DNA of 64,000 nucleotides from SIAQ01 sp964484265. GTDB lineage: Bacteria > Planctomycetota > Planctomycetia > Gemmatales > Gemmataceae. A program made the position numbers and the translations under genes. Shown here one piece after another: positions 1 to 8,510 of this stretch (position 1 is its first letter; each line of letters begins with the position of its first letter). The notes under the pieces are model-generated. The model had not been told where the DNA came from. It saw nothing but the letters and a program-made list of their open reading frames with translations, and searched no databases. The stretch lies in contig CAZAFH010000027.1 of the NCBI GenBank assembly GCA_964484265.1, positions 1 to 64,000 on the forward strand. The letters run 5' to 3'.

Positions 1-98
1 TGCAGACCAGCGGTTACGGAGTTCATATTTACGAATCCAGCGCTGTAGAACTAATTTCCTGACTCTGTGTTCTCTGTGCCCTCTGTGGTGAATAATTC

Positions 99-147
99 GG
101 CTTAAACGCTCCGCAGGGCGCCATGTGGAGCGCTAGGCCGCAAGCGG
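99..147. repeat. Imperfect palindrome, short dispersed repeat family
   Basis: Arms at about 99-112 and 127-147 are near-complementary and belong to a short motif of the type GAGCGCTAAGCCGCAAGCGG. The motif recurs in either orientation near 2015, 2318, 7213, 14781, 32106 and 51075. It lies just downstream of the sulfatase stop, so it may also act as a terminator. The rest of 1-160 shows nothing recognisable. Confidence 0.45.
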
Positions 148-160
148 AGATGCAACGGAC

Positions 161-1930
161 CTACTTCATGAGCGTCAAGGTAATCGATCGCACTTCCATG
201 ACTTGTCGGCCAGGAATATCCGTTGCTCGCAGCGTCAGCATGCCCCGGCCTTTCGACAGGATTATGGGCGGCAGCGTCATCGGCTGGAACGTTCGCATGT
301 ACGATTCGCCTTTTCTCGGCACGCGGTCTTGCATGTCGAGTAGTGCGGGGTACCAGGCGTCGGTGACTTTGCCCTTCGTCGCCTGGTCCAGGAAGCGAAG
401 CTCGATCGTTGAGCCGACGTCTTTGACGGGGCAGGCATACTGAATCTCGACGCGATACGTGCCAGCGGTTTGAACGTCGATGTCCCAGGTCATGCTGTCG
501 TCCTTCGCTTTCCAGTTCACGAAGAACGAGCAATTCGGCGCGCCGGCGCTGCGGCGCACCCCGCCATGCGGGACGCCGTCGCGCGCGGGCAGCGGCGTCA
601 TCGGGAATTCCGTGTAACCGACAGGGAACGGTCGGGCGTCCGCCTTGCCGACGAGCACTTCGCCACGCCAGTCGGCGACGGCTTTTGCGAGCCTCTTGGC
701 GACGGCGGGTTGCTTTGCGGAGATGTCCTTGGTCTGATCCGGATCGGCGATCATGTCGAAGAGCAGGCCATTGGCGTCGAGCCGATACTGCTGCGTGCGG
801 ACCGAGACCTTGCCGGCGAAGGTGCTGAAGATCATGCGGTCAGGCCAATCGATTTTTTTGCCCAACAGCAACGGGCTGAGATCCTTGCCGTCAAGCGGTA
901 GGCCCTTGGGCGCCGGCGCCTGCACAAGGCTAGTCAAGGTCGGCAGCAGATCGATAGCGCCGGCGATCTGCGGAACCACGGTTCCCGGCGCGATCTTTCC
1001 CGTCCAACGCACGAAGCATGGCGAACGTACGCCGCCCTCGTCGGTCGAACCCTTCCGGCCTTTCATTCGACCGTTCCAGCGAAAGCTATTCGGACCGTTG
1101 TCGGAGAAGAAAACGACGATGGTATCCTCGGTCAGGTTGAGTTCTTCGAGCTTTTGCAACAGTCGGCCGACGTTCCAGTCGATGTTCTCGCACATCGCGA
1201 GTGCACAGCGCGTGATGGCGATGGTCTCCTTGGCGCCGTCCTTGCCTCGTTGCGGGATCGGGTGATCTTTGAAACGGTTCCAGTATCCATCGGGCACGCA
1301 GAATGGCGAGTGCGGAGTATTGTACGGCACGTAGCAGAAGAACGGCGAGGCACGGTTTTTGTCGATGAACGCCAGCGCCTTGTCGGTCAGATCGTCGGCG
1401 ATGAACCCTTTGCCGCGTACGGGCTTGCCATTGTGCTCGAGCGGTGGATCGTAGTACTCGCCCCAGTGCCCCGAGGTGAAGCCGTAGTACTCCTCGAAGC
1501 CGCGCGCGTTTGGATGGTAAGGCCATTGGCTGCCGTTATGCCATTTTCCGAACGCTCCGGTGCGATACCCGAGCGCGCGGAGAATCTGGGCGAGCGTGGT
1601 TTCGTCGAGGTTGAGGCGTTCCAGTCCGGTGGACACGCCGCGCACGCCGGTGCGGGGGTGGTATCGGCCGGTCAGCATTTCCGCTCGTGTCGGTGAACAT
1701 ACGGGTTGGACAAAGAAGCGGTCAAGTGTCGCGCCGCGCTGGGCGAGAGCGTCGATATTGGGAGTTTTCAGGTTCTTGTTGCCGTTAATGCTGAGATCGC
1801 CCCAGCCCTGATCGTCGGTGAGGATGATGACGATATTGGGCCGGCGCGGCTGCTGCGCTTGCGAATCGGCGCCCGGGACGTAAAGCCAAAGCGCGAGCAA
1901 CGCAAGGGAAGCGATTGTTCGACAGTGCAT
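161..1930 (-). CDS. Secreted sulfatase (arylsulfatase A-like)
   Basis: Hydrolyses sulfate esters, probably on polysaccharide or glycan substrates, outside the cytoplasm. The 589-residue product begins with a signal peptide (hydrophobic residues about 6-20, cleavage likely near SQA-QQ). The metal-binding TDDQ motif is at about 38-41 and the sulfatase signature CSPTRAEMLTGRY starts at Cys78, the residue that FGE would convert to formylglycine. The FSDNGPN metal site lies near 280. About 140 C-terminal residues after the catalytic domain look like a beta-sandwich, possibly carbohydrate-binding. It is a single gene, with no anaerobic maturase or FGE gene nearby. Expanded secreted sulfatase families are typical of planctomycetes. 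The substrate cannot be read from sequence. Confidence 0.93.
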   Translation of the reverse strand: MHCRTIASLALLALWLYVPGADSQAQQPRRPNIVIILTDDQGWGDLSINGNKNLKTPNIDALAQRGATLDRFFVQPVCSPTRAEMLTGRYHPRTGVRGVSTGLERLNLDETTLAQILRALGYRTGAFGKWHNGSQWPYHPNARGFEEYYGFTSGHWGEYYDPPLEHNGKPVRGKGFIADDLTDKALAFIDKNRASPFFCYVPYNTPHSPFCVPDGYWNRFKDHPIPQRGKDGAKETIAITRCALAMCENIDWNVGRLLQKLEELNLTEDTIVVFFSDNGPNSFRWNGRMKGRKGSTDEGGVRSPCFVRWTGKIAPGTVVPQIAGAIDLLPTLTSLVQAPAPKGLPLDGKDLSPLLLGKKIDWPDRMIFSTFAGKVSVRTQQYRLDANGLLFDMIADPDQTKDISAKQPAVAKRLAKAVADWRGEVLVGKADARPFPVGYTEFPMTPLPARDGVPHGGVRRSAGAPNCSFFVNWKAKDDSMTWDIDVQTAGTYRVEIQYACPVKDVGSTIELRFLDQATKGKVTDAWYPALLDMQDRVPRKGESYMRTFQPMTLPPIILSKGRGMLTLRATDIPGRQVMEVRSITLTLMK

Positions 1931-2009
1931 CGGCGTCTCTCCTGGTGGGGCGATATTTCTTTGTGTTTCACTTACGCTATTGGAATATGGGCGTATTGAA
2001 GAATAACTT

Positions 2010-2345
2010 CCGGGTTCTTCCGCTTGCCGCTAAGCGCCCAACGTCGTGCTGGGCAGATCAGAACCAATCGATGCGTTCATCCGAAAAATGCTGCGCATTT
2101 TCTCCCCTCTCCCACCGGGAGAGGGGTCGGGGGTGAGGGCCGCAGGTTGTCTGCAATGCTGAAATATTCCTGGCATTGCTTTCGCCAAGCGGCCCTCACC
2201 CCTTCCCTCTCCCGGTGGGAGAGGGAGCACTTCGCGCAACGACTTCGCACGTTGGAAACGGTCTCATCCGTGCGAATTTTCAACGATTTTCATAAGCCCA
2301 GCTAGTTGCCCTGTTGAGCGCAAAGCCGCAAGCGGCAAAGACAAA
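2010..2345. repeat. Composite palindromic intergenic repeat
   Basis: Most of the 568-bp gap 1931-2498 is repeat. A core at about 2094-2292 has two pyrimidine-rich palindromes of the form CCCTCTCCCNNNGGGAGAGGG. It reappears in inverted orientation at about 8608-8806 with the intervening sequence also conserved. Outside the core, 2014-2032 and 2318-2336 are inverted copies of the short CCGCTTGC-GGCTTAGCGC type motif, so the whole block has a nested inverted-repeat structure resembling a non-autonomous element. No coding capacity is evident. The remaining 2346-2498 holds only the leader of the CBS gene. Confidence 0.6.
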
Positions 2346-2498
2346 TCGGGAGAATCTATTCAACATTACAAATTCAAAACGGTCCGGGCGGATTCAGAAA
2401 AAGTCCCGTTTTTTGCTTGCGATCCGCGCGGATTCCGATCATGATACCATTACACACGTCCGTTTCGTCCTGTCCCTTCTTTTTTCAGGAGAAACACC

Positions 2499-2936
2499 AT
2501 GCCTTCTATCATGGATATTTTGGCGCTCAAGGATCGGCAGATGATCACCATTTCGCCCGACGCGACGATTTTCAACGCCGCCGCGCTGATGACGGAGCGA
2601 AAAATCGGCTCGCTTCTGGTTGTCGAGAATGAACGCCTGGTTGGCATCATCACCGAGCGCGATTTCATGGTCAACATCGCCACCGAGCAGCGCGACGCCC
2701 ACGCCACGCCCGTCAGCGCGTTGATGGAGTGCGACGTATTCTGTTGTCGCCCTCACACGGAGTTGGAAGAAGCCAAGAGCGTGATGAAGCACCGGCGCGT
2801 GCGCCATCTGCCAGTCATGGACGATGACGACCATCTCGTCGGCGTGATCTCGATCGGCGACCTTAACGCCTACCAGACCGATTCCCAGGAACGCACGATC
2901 TACTTGCTGCACGAATACATCCAGGGGCAAAGGTAA
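2499..2936 (+). CDS. CBS-pair (Bateman module) protein
   Basis: A stand-alone pair of CBS domains in 145 residues. CBS1 covers about residues 10-60 (ending LVGIITERDF) and CBS2 about 75-130 (ending LVGVISIGDLNAYQ). Such modules usually bind adenosine nucleotides or SAM and regulate a partner in the cytoplasm. The partner is not identifiable here. The start ATG follows a TTCAGGAGAAACACC leader, a good ribosome binding site. The CBS2 half is duplicated 1.85 kb downstream. An ATPase subunit gene lies beyond that duplicate, but a functional link is only conjecture. Confidence 0.88.
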   Translation: MPSIMDILALKDRQMITISPDATIFNAAALMTERKIGSLLVVENERLVGIITERDFMVNIATEQRDAHATPVSALMECDVFCCRPHTELEEAKSVMKHRRVRHLPVMDDDDHLVGVISIGDLNAYQTDSQERTIYLLHEYIQGQR

Positions 2937-2944
2937 GTTACCTC
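2754..2944 (+). repeat. Direct repeat, copy A (CBS2 coding region)
   Basis: These 191 bases recur at 4599-4789 on the same strand with only scattered substitutions. The match covers the CBS2 half of the gene plus eight bases past its stop, then ends abruptly. The pair brackets the exported coiled-coil gene on the opposite strand. Confidence 0.85.
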
Positions 2945-3107
2945 TCGCGGTCGCCCGATTGCGGGATGGCACGGACGTTTCGGATTCGATTTTTTCCCTG
3001 TCGATCCCGACTACTGTGACGAGAACGGCGAGTCGATATGAGGCGAAGCCACCGGAGGATGAATCGGTGGCGGACTGAGGGCCCCGTGGCGCACAAGGTG
3101 CGTGGAT

Positions 3108-4412
3108 TCATCGAAAAAAATCTTCAAACGGCCGACGCGAATCGAATTGAAACTGACGCATATCGCCCATTACGCGTTCCTGATCGGAGATCATGTCTCG
3201 CAGCGGCGCAGCAAGGTTATGCAGGTCCTGATAGTTCGTCAGGAGTTGTTTGCCAACGTTGAGAGCGCTGAGAAATTCCTGCGTCTGGTTACATGCGTTG
3301 ATGCTCTGGTTCAAGTGCTTACGCGTTTTTTCCATTGCTCGAAGGTCGGCCTCGATGCTCTGCAACTCGGTGATTCGGTTATGAATTACCACCACCAAAC
3401 CATCACAGATCGGACAACTACCACCGCCTACCTTTGCTCGGTGAATCGTTTCTTTGAGTTTGCTTTGAGCAGATTGAATTCTGTCACCCATAAAGAGCAT
3501 GGTGAATCTTTCGTCGCGGGTCGATAGCTTGGAAGGTCTTGAACGAATCGAAACATTGACTCGTCGGAACTCATATTCAGCATGATGGATCGTTTTCTCA
3601 AATTTCCGGAGCTCCAGTATCAAGTATGCAAGCGAGGCTTGGTGCTCAAGAACGCGCGCCAGCTTCGCCGCGTCGTTCAGGTTTTGATCGGCATTCGTCA
3701 ATAATCCACTGATGGCGTTTACTTTCGGGTCGATTGGAAACTCCATGCGTTTTGCAGCGAGCTTCGTCAAATCGTCCTGAAGCCAGATAGCCTTTTCGAG
3801 TGCTATGCGGGCGGCTTTCTGCAACTGCCCCAGCTCCCCTTCCTGTTGGCCACTCGTTCGAATCTGGGCCAGAAGCCGCGTGGCTCCTGCACGAATTTTC
3901 GCCTGTTCTTTCGCCAGCATCTCCGCAATCAGGTTCTTTGAAACGATTTCTTTCTGGTCGGCATTAAGTCGCCGAACGGCGTCGCGTTGGTCTTCGAGAG
4001 CTTCTCGCATGATTCGGGGTAGAAACGCTACACTCAAATGGCGCTCCATGGCCCGCAATAACTCGAGTCGTTGGTGAGCGGCTTCTGTCAAAATACGCAA
4101 GTCGTTTCCATTGCCAGGCTTGACCAATTTAAGCATCTTTATGCTCGCAGATCCGATCAGGTCTTCCTTCGCATTCATTTTTTCGCGTATGGCGTCGAGA
4201 TATTTTGCAAGCCGCCGATGCGAAAAGGAATCGCGAGACGCAATATCCTTGGAGATGGCGTTCAGGCGAACTTGCCATCGCATGGCATTTTCGACGATCG
4301 CTTCCTGTTCCGCAAATATTTTCTTGGCACGGTCAACGAGGGGTTGAGCACTTGCGTCGGAGTTCGTGGTCGCGAATATTAATAAGCACAACAATCGGAT
4401 ATTGGCAGGCAT
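3108..4412 (-). CDS. Exported coiled-coil protein of unknown function
   Basis: I do not recognise the family. The start is placed at 4412 because it gives a clean signal peptide (MPANIRLLCLLIFA, cleavage near DASA-QP). The frame stays open further upstream to 4652, but there it reads antisense through the duplicated CBS repeat and is not credible. The mature 410 or so residues are almost all helical, with long Lys/Glu/Ala/Leu-rich stretches that suggest coiled coil. A CPIC motif lies about 90 residues from the C-terminus. It is probably periplasmic or membrane-associated. It sits alone between the two halves of a duplicated CBS segment. AT content looks slightly higher than that of its neighbours. 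Confidence 0.7.
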   Translation of the reverse strand: MPANIRLLCLLIFATTNSDASAQPLVDRAKKIFAEQEAIVENAMRWQVRLNAISKDIASRDSFSHRRLAKYLDAIREKMNAKEDLIGSASIKMLKLVKPGNGNDLRILTEAAHQRLELLRAMERHLSVAFLPRIMREALEDQRDAVRRLNADQKEIVSKNLIAEMLAKEQAKIRAGATRLLAQIRTSGQQEGELGQLQKAARIALEKAIWLQDDLTKLAAKRMEFPIDPKVNAISGLLTNADQNLNDAAKLARVLEHQASLAYLILELRKFEKTIHHAEYEFRRVNVSIRSRPSKLSTRDERFTMLFMGDRIQSAQSKLKETIHRAKVGGGSCPICDGLVVVIHNRITELQSIEADLRAMEKTRKHLNQSINACNQTQEFLSALNVGKQLLTNYQDLHNLAAPLRDMISDQERVMGDMRQFQFDSRRPFEDFFR

Positions 4413-4475
4413 GGTAAACGATCTCCGCGGCCTGAACGCTGGTAACCTGCTGCATTGAAATGAACGACCATTCGG

Positions 4476-4781
4476 GTGAATGATAACAACAAGTCGGAGA
4501 TTCTCACAAACGAAATCCCGCAGTCGAATTCGGTGCCGACGAGACCGAGAGACCGACAATTCGCGGATGACGGCATCTGTCCCCGATGTTACAATCCGCA
4601 CACAGAACTGGAAAAAGCCAAGAGCGTGATGAAGCACCGGCGAGTGCGCCATCTACCGGTCATGGACGACGACGACCGCCTCGTCGGCGTAATTTCGATC
4701 GGCGACCTTAACGCCTACCAGACCGATTCCCAGGAACGCACGATCTACTTGCTGCACGAATATATCCAGGGGCAAAGGTAA
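4476..4781 (+). pseudogene. Partial duplicate of the CBS-pair gene (CBS2 only)
   Basis: From about 4599 the reading frame repeats the second CBS domain of the upstream gene almost exactly, through RRVRHLPVMDDDDRLVGVI to the same IQGQR terminus. The 41 residues before it have no CBS1 similarity and low complexity. A single CBS motif without its partner rarely folds alone, so this is most likely a broken copy left by a segmental duplication. Expression cannot be excluded because the frame is open. Confidence 0.7.
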
Positions 4782-4789
4782 GTTACCTC
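4599..4789 (+). repeat. Direct repeat, copy B (CBS2 fragment)
   Basis: Second copy of the 191-base segment at 2754-2944, offset by 1845 bases. Many differences are synonymous, which suggests the copy was under coding constraint, or diverged recently. Confidence 0.85.
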
Positions 4790-4869
4790 ATGCGGCCAAA
4801 AATGATACATTGGCGAGACCGGTCAGCGCATGGTTATGGTTCGCCGAGTGTGTCGCAGCTGAGGTCGAT

Positions 4870-6276
4870 GTGAACGAAATGGAGAGCCGCCCGCTAGTTG
4901 TTGCCGACGCTACCGGGCGGATCCTGGCCGTGCGCGGGTCTATTGTTGATCTTGCATTCCCTGGTGAATTGCCCCACCTCTATGAAGCGCTGAAACTCGA
5001 CCATGGCGGCAGGACATTATTTTTCGAAGTTCAGCAACTCCTCCAACCGCGCAAGGTTCGCGCCATCGCTCTGGGCCGAACGGAAGGGCTAGTCCGCGGC
5101 CTGCCTGTCGAACGCACGGGGCAAAGCATCCATGTCCCCGTTGGCCCGGCGATCATCGGCCGGATGTTTAACGCCCTCGGCGAACCGCTCGACGGGCAAC
5201 CGCTTCCGCGTGGGACGGACTTTTGGCCGATCCACCGCCCGTTCGCGCCGAAATTGGCCATTCCGCCGCGGATGCCAATTATTCTGGAGACCGGCATCAA
5301 GATCATCGATTTGCTCGCTCCCGTGGCGTTGGCCAGCACGACCGGCATCATCGGCGGAGGCGGGCTGGGCAAGACGATCTTGCTGCATGAACTCGTCCGC
5401 ACCGTGGCCCAAAAACCCGATAGCCTGGTCGTCTTCGCCGGCGTGGGCGAACGCACCGGCGAGGGAAACGCCCTGTGGTTGGAATTGCGCGAAACCGGAG
5501 TCCTGGCGAATTCCATCATCGTCCTTGGTCAAATGAGCGAACCCGCCGGCATTCGGCTGCGCGTCGCCTTAACCGCTCTTACGATGGCCGAGTATTTTCG
5601 CGACAGGGAATCCAGGGACGTTATCCTGGCGATCGATAGCATTTCGCGGCATGCCCAGGCCGGATCCGAGGTCTCCGGATTGATGGGCCGGCTGCCGGGA
5701 GAGATGGGTTACCAGCCGACTCTCGCCAGCGATCTCGGAAAGCTGGAGGAGCGTATCGCCGCCAATACCTGGGGCGGAATCACGTCGATTCAGGCGGTCT
5801 TCGTTCCCGCCGACGACCTGACCGATCCCGTCGTGACAGGCGCCTTCGTTCACATGGACACCTACGTCGTCTTGTCGCGTGCCCGGGCGGCTCACGGCTT
5901 GTACCCCGCGATCGATCCGATCCTCTCGAATTCCAATCTTCTCGAACCCGGCATCGTCGGCGAACGCCACTTTCAGGTCGCGATGCGCGTCAAACAAGCG
6001 ATCCAGCGCACCCGATCGCTTGCGGACTTTATCTCCATGCTCGGCATGAAAGAGCTTCGGCACGAAGATCAACTGGAAGTGCATCGGGCACGGCGCCTGG
6101 AGCAGTTCCTGACCCAGCCGTTCTTTTCCACCGCATCGGTCACGGGCCAACCGGGAAAATACGTCTCGCTGGAGGACACGCTCGCCGGCTGCGAGGCGAT
6201 TCTGACCGGCCAATTCGACGACGTGGATGAACGCCGGCTGCATATGATCGGACCGATCGGCGATGCCATGAAGTGA
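4870..6276 (+). CDS. Alternate (N-ATPase-type) F1 ATPase beta subunit, orphan
   Basis: Catalytic beta-type subunit of a rotary ATPase, closest in feel to the alternate F1F0/N-ATPase beta subunits. With a GTG start at 4870 (GAGG five bases upstream) it has 468 residues. A TTG at 4810 would add 20. The N-terminal beta-barrel (GRILAVRGSIVDLAF) is followed by a P-loop GGGGLGKT at about 162-169 in place of the usual GGAGVGKT, with the catalytic Lys and Thr kept. The catalytic glutamate in GERTGEGN, the Walker B AIDS, PADDLTDP and SRARAAHGLYPAIDP are all present. KELRHED replaces the DELSEED segment. No alpha, gamma, c-ring or other ATPase gene lies nearby, although these families are normally encoded in one operon. 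It ends immediately before a convergent gene. Confidence 0.85.
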   Translation: MNEMESRPLVVADATGRILAVRGSIVDLAFPGELPHLYEALKLDHGGRTLFFEVQQLLQPRKVRAIALGRTEGLVRGLPVERTGQSIHVPVGPAIIGRMFNALGEPLDGQPLPRGTDFWPIHRPFAPKLAIPPRMPIILETGIKIIDLLAPVALASTTGIIGGGGLGKTILLHELVRTVAQKPDSLVVFAGVGERTGEGNALWLELRETGVLANSIIVLGQMSEPAGIRLRVALTALTMAEYFRDRESRDVILAIDSISRHAQAGSEVSGLMGRLPGEMGYQPTLASDLGKLEERIAANTWGGITSIQAVFVPADDLTDPVVTGAFVHMDTYVVLSRARAAHGLYPAIDPILSNSNLLEPGIVGERHFQVAMRVKQAIQRTRSLADFISMLGMKELRHEDQLEVHRARRLEQFLTQPFFSTASVTGQPGKYVSLEDTLAGCEAILTGQFDDVDERRLHMIGPIGDAMK

Positions 6277-6573
6277 TTACCCCGCAAGCGCTGGCTCGTT
6301 TTCCTGGCCGGCGAGGGTGGCGTCGTCGGGGTGCCACAACGCCACGCCCTGCCTGACGCGCTCGGCAAGGACGGCGATCTTTTCGGGCGAACCGGGCTTC
6401 GCCTGTGTCGGAAACACGGGGCCGGGCGGCGCGAAATTCCCGTTGGCGAGTCCGCGCAGACCGAATCGGCTCGTGATCGGATAGCGCTCGCGCACGCCGG
6501 GGAGGTAGTAACAGATCCAGCAAAGGCGGCGCGGCCTACAGATCGGCCGTTCGCCGCAGTGCCGACAATGCAT
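6277..6573 (-). CDS. Small putative zinc-ribbon protein
   Basis: A 98-residue protein starting MHCRHCGERPICRPRRLCWI, with CxxC at 3-6 and 18-21 and an extra Cys12. This looks like a small zinc-binding knuckle. The rest is Pro/Gly-rich without recognisable motifs. It is convergent with the ATPase gene, zero bases apart, and lies 52 bases downstream of another small gene on the same strand, so the two may be co-transcribed. It neighbours the phage-like packaging genes and could be part of that accessory block. Function unknown. Confidence 0.6.
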   Translation of the reverse strand: MHCRHCGERPICRPRRLCWICYYLPGVRERYPITSRFGLRGLANGNFAPPGPVFPTQAKPGSPEKIAVLAERVRQGVALWHPDDATLAGQENEPALAG

Positions 6574-6625
6574 GGCGATGCTCCTCTACTTGATGTCCGA
6601 ATTGGACGAATGAAAAAACTACCGA

Positions 6626-7027
6626 TCACGCCGCCGTCGCCGTCAGACGGCCTGCCAGCGCGTGCACGACCTCGGCCAGCAGTTCGCGGCGCATCGTTTC
6701 ACGCGGGGCGTCGTCGTACCAGTTGAAAAAGAATCGGCAGGCGGCAGGTTCGCTGAAGGCGGCATCGGCGCGTTCGCAGAGATCGTTGAAGTAGCGCTCG
6801 AGTTCACCAAGAGTCTCGCACTGTTCGCCGCGCCAGCCGCAATAACTGATCGCACAGGCGCCTTCGACGGCGCATTCAGACCATTCCTGGAGTGGCGGCG
6901 GCGCCATGCTCACGCCTTGCAGGAGCCTGCCGTCGTTGTAAATCAGGGCCGAAAGCAGCGAGCACAAACCTGCCTCGGATATATTCGGAACAAACCCTTC
7001 CCGCCAAACGCGACGCCATTTTTCCAT
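6626..7027 (-). CDS. Small protein of unknown function
   Basis: 133 residues from the ATG at 7027, preceded by AAGGTG. An upstream ATG at 7096 would lie inside the promoter described here and is rejected. The protein is acidic and helical, rich in Cys and Trp, with SYCGWRGEQCETLGELERYFNDL in its middle (positions about 63-85) and no recognised domain. It is the first gene of a probable two-gene unit with the zinc-ribbon gene and diverges from the terminase gene. Confidence 0.55.
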   Translation of the reverse strand: MEKWRRVWREGFVPNISEAGLCSLLSALIYNDGRLLQGVSMAPPPLQEWSECAVEGACAISYCGWRGEQCETLGELERYFNDLCERADAAFSEPAACRFFFNWYDDAPRETMRRELLAEVVHALAGRLTATAA

Positions 7028-7068
7028 GATTGCACCTTGGATTCGAGTGTTGATTCGTCTGTATTTAT

Positions 7069-7096
7069 AGTATACAAATGTACATTTAATAGTCAA
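7069..7096 (-). promoter_or_regulatory. Sigma70-type promoter with internal palindrome
   Basis: On the minus strand TTGACT (7091-7096) is separated by 16 bases from TATACT (7069-7074). A 12-base perfect palindrome AAATGTACATTT (7076-7087) sits in the spacer, a plausible repressor operator. It would drive the small gene starting at 7027. The surrounding 7040-7190 is markedly AT-rich compared with the rest of the window. Confidence 0.5.
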
Positions 7097-7258
7097 TATT
7101 ATTGTCTAAAAATTTCGTAAATTCGTTACTTTTTGGTTAATTGATGTGAAAAATTGTATAAAATAGATCGTTTTATTGCTTGGATGGTGGCGATGCGATC
7201 GGACGCCAGCCATTAAGCGCTAAACCGCAAGCGGAAGTCGAATCGGTGACAACCGACT

Positions 7259-7288
7259 TTGCATTTCCCGTCTCGCGCGCGGTATGCT
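7259..7288 (+). promoter_or_regulatory. Promoter of the terminase gene, leaderless arrangement
   Basis: TTGCAT (7259-7264), an 18-base spacer and TATGCT (7283-7288), preceded by the shared ACCGAC context. The gene's ATG at 7296 is seven bases past the -10, so transcription would begin at or next to the start codon. The same ACCGAC-TTTGC plus 18-base-spacer architecture occurs at 8842, 15008 and 36694. Confidence 0.5.
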
Positions 7289-7295
7289 CGATTCC

Positions 7296-8510
7296 ATGAA
7301 CACACACCGCGTTTTCACTCTGATGCTCGACCCGACTCTCATTCTGCGCGCGCAATCGATGAAGCCGGACCCCTGGCAGCGCGCGCTGCTCCTGTCGCGC
7401 GAGCCGTACGTTCTGCTCAATTGCGCTCGGCAGACGGGCAAATCGACGACGGTTGCTGCGCTCGCGCTGCATCAGCTGTTCCATGCTCCAGGGTCGCTCG
7501 TGCTGGTCGTGGCTCCGTCGGAACGGCAAAGTCACGAACTGTTTCGCAAGGTCGTGCATGCGAATCTCGCGCTCGGCAAGCCGATCCCGGCACTGCGCTG
7601 CAATCAGAGCGAGCTTGAATTGGCGAACGGTTCGCGCCTCGTGGCGCTGCCAGGTCGCGAGGAGACGATCCGCTCGTTTTCCGGCGTGTCGCTGTTGATC
7701 CTGGACGAGGCGTCGCGCGTGCCCGACGATCTGTATCGCTCGGTGAGGCCGATGCTCGCGGTGAGCCAGGGGCGGTTGCTGGCGCTGTCCACGCCGTTCG
7801 GGCAGCGCGGCTGGTTTTACGAGGAGTGGATTGGCCCTGGGCCATGGCGGCGCGTGCATGTGCCGTGGTCGCAGTGCCCGCGCATTTTGCCGGAGTTCAT
7901 CGCGGAGGAAACGCGCGCTCTCGGGCAGGCGTGGGTCGATCAGGAATACAACGGCCTGTTCACGACGATGGAAGGGCTTGTCTACCCGGAGTTTGAGCGA
8001 GCGATTTGCCGCGACGATGAACGGACGCCCGCACAATCTGCCGAGGCGGTCGGCGGAATCGATTTCGGCTGGCGCAATCCGTTCGCGGCGATTTGGGGCG
8101 TGCTCGATGCCGACGACGTGCTGTGGATTCTGCACGAGCGCTATCTGCGCGAGACGCCGCTCTCGGATCATGCTGCGGCGTTGCCCAAGGATGTCATGTG
8201 GTATGCCGATCCTGCGGGGCGGACGGAGTGCGAGGAATTACGGCGAGCCGATCTGAAGGTTCGCCGTGGCGACAATGCCATTCGGCGCGGGATTTCGCTA
8301 GTGACGGCGAGAATTCGCACGAGTCGCCTTAAAATTTCGCCGAGCTGCGTGAACCTGATCGCCGAGTCGCGCTTGTACCGTTATCCCACGCCGGCCGAGC
8401 GTGAACAGCTGGGAGAGAACCCGATCGACGCCCACAATCACGCCCTGGCGGCATTGCGGTATCTCGTGTCGCGCCTGCCGACGGCAAATCCCAGGCAAGC
8501 CCAGGGGTGA
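7296..8510 (+). CDS. Phage-like terminase large subunit
   Basis: ATP-driven DNA packaging motor and headful nuclease of tailed phages and related elements. In 404 residues the Walker A CARQTGKST is at 43-51 and Walker B LLILDEAS at 133-140. The coupling segment STPFGQRGWF follows, then an RNase H-like nuclease with Asp256 in GIDFGW, Asp305 in YADPAG and Asp378 in DAHNHAL. All catalytic residues are present, so the gene looks functional. The start at 7296 is chosen because an ATG at 7284 overlaps the -10 box. The last codons and stop come from a palindromic repeat. Portal and prohead protease genes follow. No small terminase subunit is seen. Confidence 0.85.
   Translation: MNTHRVFTLMLDPTLILRAQSMKPDPWQRALLLSREPYVLLNCARQTGKSTTVAALALHQLFHAPGSLVLVVAPSERQSHELFRKVVHANLALGKPIPALRCNQSELELANGSRLVALPGREETIRSFSGVSLLILDEASRVPDDLYRSVRPMLAVSQGRLLALSTPFGQRGWFYEEWIGPGPWRRVHVPWSQCPRILPEFIAEETRALGQAWVDQEYNGLFTTMEGLVYPEFERAICRDDERTPAQSAEAVGGIDFGWRNPFAAIWGVLDADDVLWILHERYLRETPLSDHAAALPKDVMWYADPAGRTECEELRRADLKVRRGDNAIRRGISLVTARIRTSRLKISPSCVNLIAESRLYRYPTPAEREQLGENPIDAHNHALAALRYLVSRLPTANPRQAQG

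Noticed and set aside
4413..4652. N-terminal extension of the coiled-coil gene
   Set aside because: It reads antisense through the CBS repeat and puts 80 unrelated residues before a clean signal peptide.
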